64,000 nucleotides of DNA, taken from Aurantimonas coralicida_A (GTDB lineage Bacteria > Pseudomonadota > Alphaproteobacteria > Rhizobiales > Rhizobiaceae). A program made the translations under genes and the position numbers. The notes beneath the pieces are model-generated. The model saw only the letters and a program-made list of their open reading frames with translations. It made no database searches and was not told where the DNA came from. This document shows positions 42,854 through 51,870 of the stretch, piece after piece (within the stretch, counting starts at the first letter, position 1; each line of letters begins with the position of its first letter). The stretch lies in NCBI RefSeq assembly GCF_036016755.1, contig NZ_JAYXIH010000006.1:87668-151667 (forward strand). The letters run 5' to 3'.

Positions 42854-44779
42854 ATGTCGCAAGAAGAAACCAAACATGGATTGAACAGGCGCCAGTTGCT
42901 GGGCACCACTGCGGTAGCCGCGGCCGCCGGAGCCAGCGGGGTCGGCGGAGCGCTGACACTCGCCGGGTTGGGAGCAACGCCGGCCGCGGCGCAGGATACG
43001 TCGGCCGCGGGCAACACTTACGAGGTGAAGCCGGGCGAACTCGACGAATATTATGTTTTCTTCTCCAGCGGTCAGACTGGCGAGATCCGCATCGTCGGCG
43101 CGCCGTCGATGCGTGAGATGATGCGCATTCCGGTGTTCAACCGCTGCAGCGCCACGGGTTGGGGACAGACCAACGAAAGCCGGAAGGTGCTGACCGAGGG
43201 CCTGTTGCCCGAGACCAAGGAGTTTCTCAAGGACCGGGGCGACATCTATCTCAACGGCGACCTGCACCATCCGCATCCGTCCTTCACGGACGGCACCTAT
43301 GACGGCCGTTATCTCTACGCCAACGACAAGGCCAACACGCGCGTCTGCCGCATTCGTCTCGACGTCATGAAATGCGACAAGATCATCGAGTTGCCGAATC
43401 AGCACACGGTACACGGCCTGCGCGTCCAGAAATATCCGAAGACCGGCTATGTCTTCTGCAATGGCGAAGACCGCGTTCCGATCCCGAACGACGGCAAGAT
43501 ACTGGACGACAAGTCGCAGTATCACGCGATCTTCACGGCCGTCGACGGCGAGACGATGCAGGTCGCCTGGCAGGTGAAGGTGGACGGCAATCTCGACAAC
43601 GTCGATGCCGACTACCAGGGCAAGTATTGCTTCGCCACCTGTTATAATTCGGAAGAGGGCGTCAACCTCGCCGAGATGATGGAGAAGGAACAGGACTGGG
43701 CCGTCATCTTCAACATCAAGCGCATCGAAGAAGCCGTCGTCAATGGGGATTACGAGGAGATAAACGGGGTGCCCGTTGTCGACGGCCGGCACGGCTCCCC
43801 CTTCACCCGATACGTTCCGGTTCCCAACAGTCCGCATGGCATGAACACCGCGCCGGATGGCATCCACGTCGTGGCCGCCGGCAAGCTGTCGCCCACGGTG
43901 ACGGTGTTCGACGTGCGCAAGTTCGACGATCTGTTCGACGACAAGATCGAGCCCCGTGACACGGTCGTGGCCGAGCCGGAACTGGGGCTTGGGCCATTGC
44001 ACACGGCCTATGACGGTCGCGGCAACGCCTATACGACGCTGTTTATCGACAGCCAGATCTGCAAGTGGAACATCGAAGACGCCAAGCGGGCGTTCCTGGG
44101 CGAGGCTGTAGACCCGATCAAGCAGAAGCTCGATGTCCACTATCAGCCGGGCCATAATCACACTTCAATGGGGCAGACCAAGGAAGCCGACGGCAAGTGG
44201 CTGATCTCGCTGAACAAGTTCTCCAAGGATCGCTACCTGAACGTGGGACCGCTCAAGCCCGAGAACGATCAGCTAATCGACATCTCAGGAGACGAGATGG
44301 TGCTCGTGCATGACAATCCGACCTTCGCGGAGCCGCACGACGCCACGCTCGTGCATCGCTCCAAGATCGACCCGGTGCATGTGTGGAGTCGCGACGATCC
44401 GTTCTTCGCCGACGCGGTGAGCCAGGCGGAAGCTGACGGCGTTGATCTGATGGGAGATTCCAAGGTCGTCCGCGACGGCAACAAGGTCCGTGTCTACATG
44501 ACCTCGACTGCTCCCGTATTCGGCCTGGAAAGCTTCACCGTCAAGCAGGGTGAGGAAGTCACCGTCTATATTACCAATATCGATGACGTGGAGGATCTCA
44601 CTCACGGCTTCGCCATCGTCAACTACGGCATCAACATGGAAGTCGCGCCGCAGGCGACCGCATCGGTCACTTTCATGGCGAGCAAGCCAGGCGTCTACTG
44701 GTACTATTGTTCCTGGTTCTGCCACGCCATGCACATGGAAATGAAGGGCCGCATGTTCGTTGAGCCGCAGGGCGCCTGA
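42854..44779 (+). CDS. nosZ: Nitrous oxide reductase (clade I, Tat-exported)
   Basis: 641 residues. Twin-arginine leader NRRQLLGTTAVAAAAGASG. The seven-bladed beta-propeller carries CuZ histidines, e.g. DLHHPHPSFTDG and GHNHTSMGQT; the C-terminal cupredoxin carries the CuA site CSWFCHAMHMEM (Cys 619, Cys 623, His 627, Met 630). It reduces N2O to N2 in the periplasm. The Tat signal marks clade I (typical denitrifier type). GGAG lies before ATG. No other nitrogen-oxide reductase is intact in the window. Confidence 0.97.
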   Translation: MSQEETKHGLNRRQLLGTTAVAAAAGASGVGGALTLAGLGATPAAAQDTSAAGNTYEVKPGELDEYYVFFSSGQTGEIRIVGAPSMREMMRIPVFNRCSATGWGQTNESRKVLTEGLLPETKEFLKDRGDIYLNGDLHHPHPSFTDGTYDGRYLYANDKANTRVCRIRLDVMKCDKIIELPNQHTVHGLRVQKYPKTGYVFCNGEDRVPIPNDGKILDDKSQYHAIFTAVDGETMQVAWQVKVDGNLDNVDADYQGKYCFATCYNSEEGVNLAEMMEKEQDWAVIFNIKRIEEAVVNGDYEEINGVPVVDGRHGSPFTRYVPVPNSPHGMNTAPDGIHVVAAGKLSPTVTVFDVRKFDDLFDDKIEPRDTVVAEPELGLGPLHTAYDGRGNAYTTLFIDSQICKWNIEDAKRAFLGEAVDPIKQKLDVHYQPGHNHTSMGQTKEADGKWLISLNKFSKDRYLNVGPLKPENDQLIDISGDEMVLVHDNPTFAEPHDATLVHRSKIDPVHVWSRDDPFFADAVSQAEADGVDLMGDSKVVRDGNKVRVYMTSTAPVFGLESFTVKQGEEVTVYITNIDDVEDLTHGFAIVNYGINMEVAPQATASVTFMASKPGVYWYYCSWFCHAMHMEMKGRMFVEPQGA

Positions 44780-44783
44780 GCCG

Positions 44784-46160
44784 ATGGCACGAACAAGTAT
44801 AGCGATACTGGGGATGGCGGCCGTTCTGGCTGCCATCCTGGCACTGCCGGCAACGGCGGCGCGGATCGTCGCGCCCGCAGGGAATGCCGATCTTCAAGTC
44901 ATACTGGATTCGGCGTTGCCGGGAGACGTGATCGCGCTCGAGAGCGGCGAACACAAAGGGCCGGTCACGATCGACCGGGCACTGACGATCGAAGGCGAGC
45001 CGGGCGCGGTGCTTCGCGGCAATGGCCTCGGCCATGTCATTACGGTCGAAGCGCCCGACGCGGTGGTGCGCGGCCTCGAGATCAGAGGGTCCGGAACCAA
45101 CCTGGAAACGATGGATGCCGGCGTGTTCGTGACCAAGACCGCGCGGGCGGCGCGCATCGAGGACAATACGATCGTCGGCAATCTCTACGGAATCTTCTTG
45201 CATGGGGCCGAGGATTCCGTTGCCAAAGGCAATCGCATCATCGGCATTCGCGTTGGCCGCACCAACGAGATGGGGAACGGCGTCTCGGTTTGGAATGCGC
45301 CGGGCGCCAAGGTTATCGGCAACGACATCAGCTTCGGCCGCGACGGCATTTTCACCAATGCCAGCAAGCGCAACGTCTTCAGCGGCAATCGCTTTCGCGA
45401 TGTCCGCTTTGCCGTCCACTACATGTACACCAACGACAGTATTATCAGCGACAATGTTTCGGTCGGTAACGCCATCGGCTACGCGATCATGTACTCCAAC
45501 AATCTGACCGTGACCGGCAATGTGTCTGACGGCGATCGCGACAGCGGGCTGCTCATCAACTATGCGAATGGTTCGGAATTCGCCGGCAATGTCATTCGCG
45601 GTCGTCCGCAATCGATCGAGCGATGGAAGACGGCCGGCAGGCACGACGCGGCAGACGGCGCGTCGGTGCCGAACGACGCCAAGGCGCCGCGAGTCGCGGG
45701 TGCCACGCGCATCGGTCCGGAGAAATGCGTCTTCATCTACAACGCCAACAAGAACAGCTTTCGCGACAATTGGTTCGAGGGTTGCGAGATCGGCGTCCAC
45801 TTCACCGCCGGTTCCGAGGGCAACACGATGACCGGCAACGCCTTCGTGAGAAACCGCAATCAGATCAAATATGTGGGCACCCGCCATCTCGACTGGTCGA
45901 CCGAGGGGCGCGGCAATTACTGGAGCGACAACCCGGCCTTCGATCTGAACGGCGACGGCATCGGCGACGGCCCCTACCGGCCAAACGGTCTGGTCGACAG
46001 GGTGCTGTGGACGGCGCCCCAGGCCAAGGTTCTCGTCAACAGCCCGGCGGTTCAGGTGATCCGCTGGGCGCAGGCCCAGTTCCCGGCTTTGCTGCCCGGC
46101 GGCGTGGTGGACAGTCACCCGCTGATGGCGCCGCCCGAAACGATGCGAACGGAGCGATAA
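44784..46160 (+). CDS. nosD: NosD, periplasmic CuZ-assembly protein
   Basis: 458 residues. Signal peptide 1-25 (LAAILALPATAARI). Repeated CASH/right-handed beta-helix repeats such as RIEDNTIVGNLYGIFLHGAE and SDNVSVGNAIGYAIMYSNN. NosD works with NosFY to deliver sulfur/copper for CuZ. ATG 44784 is 4 bp after the nosZ stop; TAA overlaps the nosF ATG by one base. Confidence 0.93.
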   Translation: MARTSIAILGMAAVLAAILALPATAARIVAPAGNADLQVILDSALPGDVIALESGEHKGPVTIDRALTIEGEPGAVLRGNGLGHVITVEAPDAVVRGLEIRGSGTNLETMDAGVFVTKTARAARIEDNTIVGNLYGIFLHGAEDSVAKGNRIIGIRVGRTNEMGNGVSVWNAPGAKVIGNDISFGRDGIFTNASKRNVFSGNRFRDVRFAVHYMYTNDSIISDNVSVGNAIGYAIMYSNNLTVTGNVSDGDRDSGLLINYANGSEFAGNVIRGRPQSIERWKTAGRHDAADGASVPNDAKAPRVAGATRIGPEKCVFIYNANKNSFRDNWFEGCEIGVHFTAGSEGNTMTGNAFVRNRNQIKYVGTRHLDWSTEGRGNYWSDNPAFDLNGDGIGDGPYRPNGLVDRVLWTAPQAKVLVNSPAVQVIRWAQAQFPALLPGGVVDSHPLMAPPETMRTER

Positions 46161-47080
46161 TGGCTGAAACGGTTCGTGTTGAGCGGGTGGCCAAATCCTA
46201 TGGCGGGATCGAGGCCGTCAGCGACGTGTCCTTTGCGCTGAACGAAGGCGAGACGGTTGCGCTCGTCGGCCACAATGGTGCCGGCAAGACGACGCTGATC
46301 AAGTTGATGCTCGGGCTGATCCGGCCCAGCGCGGGAACGGTGCGCGTGCTCGGCGAGTCGCCCGCCGCCGGGGAGTTCGCGGCGCGCAAGCGGCTTGGCT
46401 ATCTGCCGGAGAGCGTTTCCTTCAACATGGCTCTGACGGGGCGCGAAACTCTCACCTTTTATGCCAGGCTCAAACGCGCGCCGCGTGCCCTCGTTGCCGA
46501 CCTGCTCGATCATGTGGGGCTGACCGACGCGGCCGACCGCCGCATCGGCGCCTATTCCAAGGGAATGCGCCAACGTCTCGGCCTGGCGCAAGCGCTGCTA
46601 GGCGACCCGAAGGTGCTGCTTCTCGATGAGCCGACGACCGGGCTCGACCCGGCGCTGCGGCGCAGCTTCTACCGCATCGTCGACGAATTGCGGTCACGGG
46701 GCGCGACGGTTCTGTTGTCCTCCCACGCCCTCACGGAACTCGAAGGCAAGGCGGACCGGATCATCATCGTTAACCGCGGCATCAAGATCGCGGATGGGAC
46801 GATCGAGGAGCTGCGCGGCATCGCCCGGTTGCCGACGCGTATCCGCGTGCGGCTCAAGGATGACGATGCCGGCCGGGCGGAAGACTGGATGAATCAAACC
46901 GGCGGATGGCGAAGGATCAACGGTCATGTGCTGGAGATCGACGCCTCGCCGGAAGACAAGATCATGCTGCTGCGCAAGGCGGCCGCGAGCGACGCGCCGG
47001 TAACCGATCTGGACGTGATTCCGCCGACGCTCGACGAGCTTTATGCCCATTTCCTGGGTGCGCAGGAGGTTGTCGAATGA
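46160..47080 (+). CDS. nosF: NosF, ABC transporter ATP-binding protein
   Basis: 306 residues. Walker A GHNGAGKTT, signature YSKGMRQRLGLAQALL, Walker B VLLLDEPTTGLDPALRR and switch SSHALTE (His). The C-terminal 70 residues are a NosF-type extension. It drives NosDFY. It overlaps nosD by 1 bp and nosY by 4 bp. Confidence 0.93.
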   Translation: MAETVRVERVAKSYGGIEAVSDVSFALNEGETVALVGHNGAGKTTLIKLMLGLIRPSAGTVRVLGESPAAGEFAARKRLGYLPESVSFNMALTGRETLTFYARLKRAPRALVADLLDHVGLTDAADRRIGAYSKGMRQRLGLAQALLGDPKVLLLDEPTTGLDPALRRSFYRIVDELRSRGATVLLSSHALTELEGKADRIIIVNRGIKIADGTIEELRGIARLPTRIRVRLKDDDAGRAEDWMNQTGGWRRINGHVLEIDASPEDKIMLLRKAAASDAPVTDLDVIPPTLDELYAHFLGAQEVVE

Positions 47081-47904
47081 GGAACGTTCTCATTATTGCC
47101 GGCAAGGAAATTCAGGAGGGCATGCGCAACCGTTGGGTGCTCGCCACGTCGCTGCTGCTTGCCGCGCTGGCGCTGACGCTGACCTTTCTCGGCAGCGCGC
47201 CTACCGGCGATGTCGGCGCCGGGGCGCTCGACGTGGTGATCGTGAGCCTGTCCAGCCTGACCATCTTTCTGGTGCCGCTGATCGCCCTCCTGATCTCGCA
47301 CGATGCCGTCGTCGGCGAGATGGAGCGCGGCACGATGCTTCTGCTGCTCAGCTATCCGATCGGCCGCTGGCAGGTGATCCTCGGAAAATTCGTCGGGCAT
47401 CTGGCGATCCTGGCATTCGCCACGCTGCTCGGCTACGGGGTAGCGGCCGCCGCGCTCGCGGCAACGGGCGCCGCGATCGACGCAGAGAGCTGGTCGGCTT
47501 TCCTGTCCATGATCCTGTCCTCAATCATGCTCGGCGCGGTGTTCATCGCCATCGGCTATCTGGTGAGCGCGCTGGTCGGCGAACGCGGCACCGCCGGCGG
47601 AATCGCCGTCGGCGTCTGGCTGCTGTTCGTGCTTATCTATGACATGGCGCTGCTCGGCATTCTGGTCGTCGATCAGGGGCGGACGATCACGGCCGATCTG
47701 CTGAACATTCTCCTGCTGCTCAATCCGACCGATGCCTATCGGTTGCTGAATCTCGGTTCGGGAAGCGCCGGGGCCCTCTCCGGCATGGGGGGCATTGCCG
47801 AAAATGTCGCGTTGAGTCCGGGCATGCTGACCGGTGCGCTCGCTCTGTGGACGCTCGTGCCACTGACGGCGGCGGTGCTGGTGTTTTCGAGGAGAGAATT
47901 ATGA
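47077..47904 (+). CDS. nosY: NosY, ABC transporter permease
   Basis: 275 residues with six predicted membrane helices, ABC-2 type: KEIQEGMRNRWVLATSLLLA at the start, LIALLISHDAVVGEMERGTM with the conserved GEMERGT. It anchors NosDF for CuZ assembly. ATG 47077 overlaps nosF. Confidence 0.92.
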   Translation: MRNVLIIAGKEIQEGMRNRWVLATSLLLAALALTLTFLGSAPTGDVGAGALDVVIVSLSSLTIFLVPLIALLISHDAVVGEMERGTMLLLLSYPIGRWQVILGKFVGHLAILAFATLLGYGVAAAALAATGAAIDAESWSAFLSMILSSIMLGAVFIAIGYLVSALVGERGTAGGIAVGVWLLFVLIYDMALLGILVVDQGRTITADLLNILLLLNPTDAYRLLNLGSGSAGALSGMGGIAENVALSPGMLTGALALWTLVPLTAAVLVFSRREL

Positions 47905-48425
47905 GGATCGCGGTTCTCGCCGGACTCGTGGCTTTCGTCCTGACCCTCGCCGGCTGCGGCGGCGAGGGTCAGGCAGAGGCGCCGGCGCCCTTCGCGCTGA
48001 CGGAAAGCGCCATCGGTCGCTATTGTGGGATGAACGTTCTGGAACATCCGGGACCGAAAGGGCAGATCATCCTGGCAAAGGTGCTGGAACCGATCTGGTT
48101 CTCCTCGGCGCGCGATACCGTGGCCTTCACCCTGCTGCCCGAGGAATCCAAGAACATCGCGGCGATCTACGTCTCGGATATGGCCGTCGCCGAGACCTGG
48201 GACGCGCCTGGAGCGGAGAACTGGGTCGACGCCAGACAGGCGTTCTTCGTGATCGGCAGTTCAATGAGCGGCGGGATGGGCGCGCCGGAGACGGTACCCT
48301 TTTCGACGGAAGTCGCGGCGCGACGCTTTGTCGAGGACAATGGTGGCGAGATCGTCGGATTCGCCGATATTCCCCCCGATTATGTGCTCGGAAGCGCGCC
48401 GAACGAAATCGAATCCAACAAGTAA
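47901..48425 (+). CDS. nosL: NosL, copper chaperone lipoprotein
   Basis: 174 residues. Lipobox LTLAGCGG with Cys at residue 19, so an outer- or inner-membrane lipoprotein. It retains YCGMNV (Cu-binding CxM variant), FSSARDTVAFTLLPEE and MSGGMGAPETVPFS typical of NosL. Delivers Cu(I) to NosZ/NosDFY. ATG after GGAG overlaps nosY by 4 bp. Confidence 0.9.
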   Translation: MRIAVLAGLVAFVLTLAGCGGEGQAEAPAPFALTESAIGRYCGMNVLEHPGPKGQIILAKVLEPIWFSSARDTVAFTLLPEESKNIAAIYVSDMAVAETWDAPGAENWVDARQAFFVIGSSMSGGMGAPETVPFSTEVAARRFVEDNGGEIVGFADIPPDYVLGSAPNEIESNK

Positions 48426-48468
48426 TCGCCTTGGCCTTTCGGGCCGCCGGACCATCAGGATGTTTCTC

Positions 48469-49473
48469 ATGACCGACCCCCTCGACCGGCGCCGTGTCAT
48501 CGCCATAATGGGCGCCGCCGCCGGCCTGGGTCTCATCCCGTTCGGACGCGAGAGCATGGCCGAAGCCCATGCCGTCACCTGGCGCGGACAGGCGCTGGGG
48601 GCACCGGCGTCGCTCACCCTGCATCACCATGACCGGGCCGAGGCCGAGCGATTGATTGACGGAGCCGTGGCCGAAGTCCGACGCCTGGAGCGCGTTTTCA
48701 GCCTCTATCGGGACGATTCCGCGCTGGTCGAATTGAACCTGACGGGCGCTCTCGTCGCTCCGCCCGCGGATATGGTGACGCTGCTGGAAGCAAGCCGCGC
48801 TTTCCGGGATATCAGCGAAGGCGCGTTCGATCCAACCGTTCAGCCCCTGTGGATGCTGTATGGCGAACATTTCGCGGCGCCTGGGGCCGACCCGTCCGGT
48901 CCATCCGAGGAGCGGTTGCGGGAGGTGGCGACTCTGGTGGGGCTCGATGGCGTCAGGTTCAGCCGCGACCGGATCGCCTTCGCCCGCCATGGGATGGCGC
49001 TGACCTTCAATGGCATCGCGCAAGGGTACATCACCGACAAGGCGGTCGAATTGCTGCGAAGCGGCGGCATCACGAAAAGCCTTGTGGACATGGGCGAAAT
49101 TCGCGCGCTCGGCACGCGCCCGGACGGTTCCCCCTGGCGCGTCGGTGTCGCAGCCTTGCAGGATGCGAGGGAACCTGAGGCGGTCCTCGAGATCGTCGAC
49201 AAGGCGGTGGCGACCTCGAGCGGGGGAGGATTTCACTTCGATGGGGCAGGGCGGTTCAACCATCTGCTTGACCCGCACGACGGCCGACCGGCCCGGCTCT
49301 ATCGGAGCGTGACGGTGGTCGCGCCGAAGGCCACCGAAGCCGATGCCCTCTCGACCGCCTTCAGCCTGATGGAGCGGACGTCGATCGAACGCGTTCTAAA
49401 GACCCGTCCCGAGTTGGAGGTCCATTTGACCGCGCGTTCAGGCGACCGTTCGCGCCTTCATGGGAACGCATGA
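48469..49473 (+). CDS. nosX: NosX/ApbE-type FAD:protein FMN transferase
   Basis: About 335 residues. ApbE fold: ERVFSLYRDDSALVELNLTG, then GAFDPTVQPLW, FNGIAQGYITDKAVELL and the metal-binding DPHDGRPAR region. The N-terminus has DRRRVIAIMGAAAGLGL, Tat-like, so it acts in the periplasm. It flavinylates NosR on the Thr noted above. Start at ATG 48469 is favoured by AGGA 8 bases upstream; ATG 48460 is an alternative. Confidence 0.88.
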   Translation: MTDPLDRRRVIAIMGAAAGLGLIPFGRESMAEAHAVTWRGQALGAPASLTLHHHDRAEAERLIDGAVAEVRRLERVFSLYRDDSALVELNLTGALVAPPADMVTLLEASRAFRDISEGAFDPTVQPLWMLYGEHFAAPGADPSGPSEERLREVATLVGLDGVRFSRDRIAFARHGMALTFNGIAQGYITDKAVELLRSGGITKSLVDMGEIRALGTRPDGSPWRVGVAALQDAREPEAVLEIVDKAVATSSGGGFHFDGAGRFNHLLDPHDGRPARLYRSVTVVAPKATEADALSTAFSLMERTSIERVLKTRPELEVHLTARSGDRSRLHGNA

Positions 49474-49869
49474 ACGGTTCGTGAGGAACGCGGCTTCGTT
49501 GGTAGCTGGCGCCGGGGTGAGATCGGCCTTGACGGCGTCGCGGTCTTTCATCCGGCTCGATGGGTCCCACTCCGCGCCCGCTTGTCCGAACAGGAAGCCG
49601 TTGGCGAAGCGCCGTTCCGGCGCCCAGACCTCGATGTCGACGCCATATCCTGCCCCGGCAGCCGCCAGCGTCGCGACGGACGCGAAGGCGAGTTCGGGCG
49701 GCAGGCAAAACGATATTCCCCCGCGCCGGGCAAGAAAGCCCAGCGTGCCCTTGTTGTAGATATTGACCAACGGGCCTACCGTGAAGGGCGTACCCGGCGC
49801 GAGATGGCGCAACGCCGTGAGATCATTGACCTCGACCGGCAGGCCGGACTCGGCCAATTCAGCCAACAT
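49438..49869 (-). pseudogene. ubiV: Truncated UbiV-like (peptidase U32) fragment
   Basis: 143 codons. Residues 10-90 match UbiV/YhbV: EVNDLTALRHLAPGTPFTVG, VGPLVNIYNKGTLGFLARRG and ISFCLPPELAFASVATL. The region before it (radical-free barrel start) and after it (SARCYHAR and cysteines binding the 4Fe-4S cluster) is missing; the remaining C-terminal tail is unlike the family. UbiU-UbiV-UbiT make ubiquinone without oxygen and accompany denitrification genes. Relic at the other flank of nos. The GGGAGG directly against the ATG is not a usable spacing. Confidence 0.65.
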
Positions 49870-50069
49870 CCTCCCACTTAGTTGCCGCCGCGACCTTCAG
49901 CCGTGATTCCCCATTATCGGCGTTTGCCGAGGGGGGCACGGAGCTCGCCAGACGCTTGCTGCTTAAAAAATGTGCATGTAAAAAACAAATGCAGGTTGAT
50001 TGACATTGAAAGGCGCGCTGATACGCTTCTCGCTCAAATACCGGCCCTGACCGCCGGACGGCATTCGAG
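49870..50069 (+). promoter_or_regulatory. Promoter and leader region of the amiC-fmdA transporter operon
   Basis: Contains an AT-rich stretch (49970-49995), a sigma70-like TTGACA at 50000-50005 with TACGCT at 50022-50027 (16-base spacer), and a candidate sigma-54 site GGCACG-N4-TCGC at 49935-49948 with the right 12-base GG-GC phase but two mismatches in its -12 part. Also CCGGC/GCCGG small hairpin at 50041-50057. ORFs here are spurious. Confidence 0.45.
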
Positions 50070-50117
50070 CCCCGCGCGCCAAGATCGACTGATCGACCCT
50101 GGCGCGCGGGGTTTTTT
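50070..50117 (+). terminator. Leader intrinsic terminator upstream of amiC
   Basis: A perfect 12-bp stem (CCCCGCGCGCCA, 50070-50081, with TGGCGCGCGGGG, 50100-50111), an 18-base loop and six T (50112-50117), only 15 bp before the amiC GTG. Placed in the leader of an operon that encodes an ANTAR protein, it is likely the target of regulated antitermination. Confidence 0.85.
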
Positions 50118-50131
50118 GTTTGAGGCTTGTG

Positions 50132-51259
50132 GTGAAGCAGCGCATCGAAATCGGCATCTTGTACTCACGCTCGGGCAACTACCGCCTGTTGTCGGAGGCA
50201 TGTCGTGACGGTGCGATGCACGGTATCGCCACGGTCAACGCCGATCCGGCGTCCGGCGTGGAGTTCGTTCCGGTGGAGCGTGATCCAGGAGGACAGATCG
50301 ATCGCTACGCGCCTCTATGCGAGGACATCCTGCGGACTACGACGGCGCGCCACGTCGTCGGCTGCATCACGTCCTGGAGCCGCAAGGAGGTGATTCCGGT
50401 TCTGGAAAAGACCGGAGGGACGTTGTGGTATGCTTGCCCCTATGAGGGCTTCGAGTCGAACGAACATGTCGTCTACATGAACGCCTGTCCGAACCAGCAT
50501 CTGGTTCCGCTACTCGGCTATATCGTGCCGCGCTTCGGCCGCAACGCGTTCCTCGTCGGCTCGAACTACATCTGGGGGTGGGAAACCAACCGGGTGGCGC
50601 GCGACCTCGTCGGTGATGCCGGTGGCCAAATCCTCGGCGAACGCTACCTGCCGCTCGGCGATGTCGATGTCGGCCGGCTGATCGACGAAATCCGGGCCAC
50701 CCGCCCCAGTTTCATTCTCAATCACCTGATCGGGCCGTCCTCCTACGCGTTCTTTGCGGCTTATGAACAACTGACGCGGGACGACCCATGGTTTTCCGCT
50801 GAGACCTGCCCGATCCTGTCCTGTAACCTGACCGAGATCGAACTGCCGGCGATCGGCGACGCCGCACAAGGGCACATCGCCGTCGGCCCGTTCTTCGATG
50901 ACGGGACAACCCGGTGGCCGCAGGGAACGGCGAGTTCGGAACAGCCCGTTCAGCCCCGTCCGTCCTCCTTCTTCGTTTCGGCCTTCAGTTCGGTCATCGT
51001 CCTGGCCGACATGCTGTCGGCCGGCGAAAACGAAGGCAATCTCGATTTTGCCGACCGGACGTTTGCGACGCCGTTCGGATCCATCGCGATCGATCCCCAG
51101 ACGCAGCATGCCAGCCTGCCGGTCAAGATCGGTCGCGTCGCCGGCCGGGCTTTCGACGTGATTGAAGAGGTCGCGGAGCGGATCGATCCCGATCCCTATT
51201 TGTCACGCTACGATCCGCTCGCCACCTTCGGCCGCCCGAACCTGCGGGCCGTGTCATGA
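50132..51259 (+). CDS. amiC: AmiC-like amide-sensing protein (type 1 periplasmic-binding fold, cytoplasmic)
   Basis: 375 residues from GTG 50132, selected by GAGG six bases before it; TTG 50120 and GTG 50129 are alternatives. No signal peptide. LivJ/AmiC fold: IEIGILYSRSGNYRLLSEAC at start, GCITSWSRKEVIPVLEKTGG and FLVGSNYIWGWETNRVARDL. In Pseudomonas, AmiC holds the antiterminator AmiR and releases it on amide binding. Adjacent amiR (ATGA overlap) fits this. Operon leader has a terminator immediately upstream. Confidence 0.85.
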   Translation: MKQRIEIGILYSRSGNYRLLSEACRDGAMHGIATVNADPASGVEFVPVERDPGGQIDRYAPLCEDILRTTTARHVVGCITSWSRKEVIPVLEKTGGTLWYACPYEGFESNEHVVYMNACPNQHLVPLLGYIVPRFGRNAFLVGSNYIWGWETNRVARDLVGDAGGQILGERYLPLGDVDVGRLIDEIRATRPSFILNHLIGPSSYAFFAAYEQLTRDDPWFSAETCPILSCNLTEIELPAIGDAAQGHIAVGPFFDDGTTRWPQGTASSEQPVQPRPSSFFVSAFSSVIVLADMLSAGENEGNLDFADRTFATPFGSIAIDPQTQHASLPVKIGRVAGRAFDVIEEVAERIDPDPYLSRYDPLATFGRPNLRAVS

Positions 51260-51870
51260 CGCGCCGCGATCGCATCCCCAATCTCGGCGGCGCTACGGCC
51301 TACATCCTGCATCGCCCGCATGGCGCGACCGCGGCTCTAGTCCGTCAGTTGATCGCCATCGGCCTGTCGCCGGTCGAGTGCTGGCCGGATCTACCGCCCG
51401 AAGCGCTCGGTGCCGATTTCGTGTTCTTCGACGCGGATATGGGCTTCGACGCGCAATTCGCCTGGGCGCCTGGCGAAGCCCCCATGCCGATGATCGCGCT
51501 GATCGGCTCGGAAGCGCCGGGCCGGATCGAATGGGCCCTGTCGCACGGCGCCGACTCCCATTTGGTGAAGCCGGTTGGCAATTCCGGCATCTACAGCGCG
51601 TTGCTGATTGCCCGCCAGGGCTTCGAGGCGCGCCGCAGTCTGGCCGACGAGGTGAGGGGCCTCCAGGCACGGGTCGCCGAGCGCCAAACCATCGTCCGGG
51701 CCGTGGTCGCGCTGGCGGCCGATGGCGTCGGCGAGGATCGAGCCTATGCGCAATTGCGGGTCTTGGCGATGAACTGGCAGACGACCATCGAGGAAGCGGC
51801 GCGGAAATTCCTTTTGCTGGGACAGGACCGGGAACCGGGGGAGCGCGATGAGCGATCAACTGGTTTCTGA
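51256..51870 (+). CDS. amiR: AmiR-like ANTAR-domain antiterminator
   Basis: 204 residues. N-terminal pseudo-receiver domain (residues 8-115: AYILHRPHGATAALVRQLIA, then FVFFDADMGFDAQFA) followed by a coiled coil and the ANTAR RNA-binding helices (VVALAADGVGEDRAYAQLRV...NWQTTIEEAARKFL). ANTAR proteins bind two hairpins in leader RNA and block terminator formation. Overlaps amiC by 4 bp and the permease gene by 23 bp. Confidence 0.88.
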   Translation: MTRRDRIPNLGGATAYILHRPHGATAALVRQLIAIGLSPVECWPDLPPEALGADFVFFDADMGFDAQFAWAPGEAPMPMIALIGSEAPGRIEWALSHGADSHLVKPVGNSGIYSALLIARQGFEARRSLADEVRGLQARVAERQTIVRAVVALAADGVGEDRAYAQLRVLAMNWQTTIEEAARKFLLLGQDREPGERDERSTGF

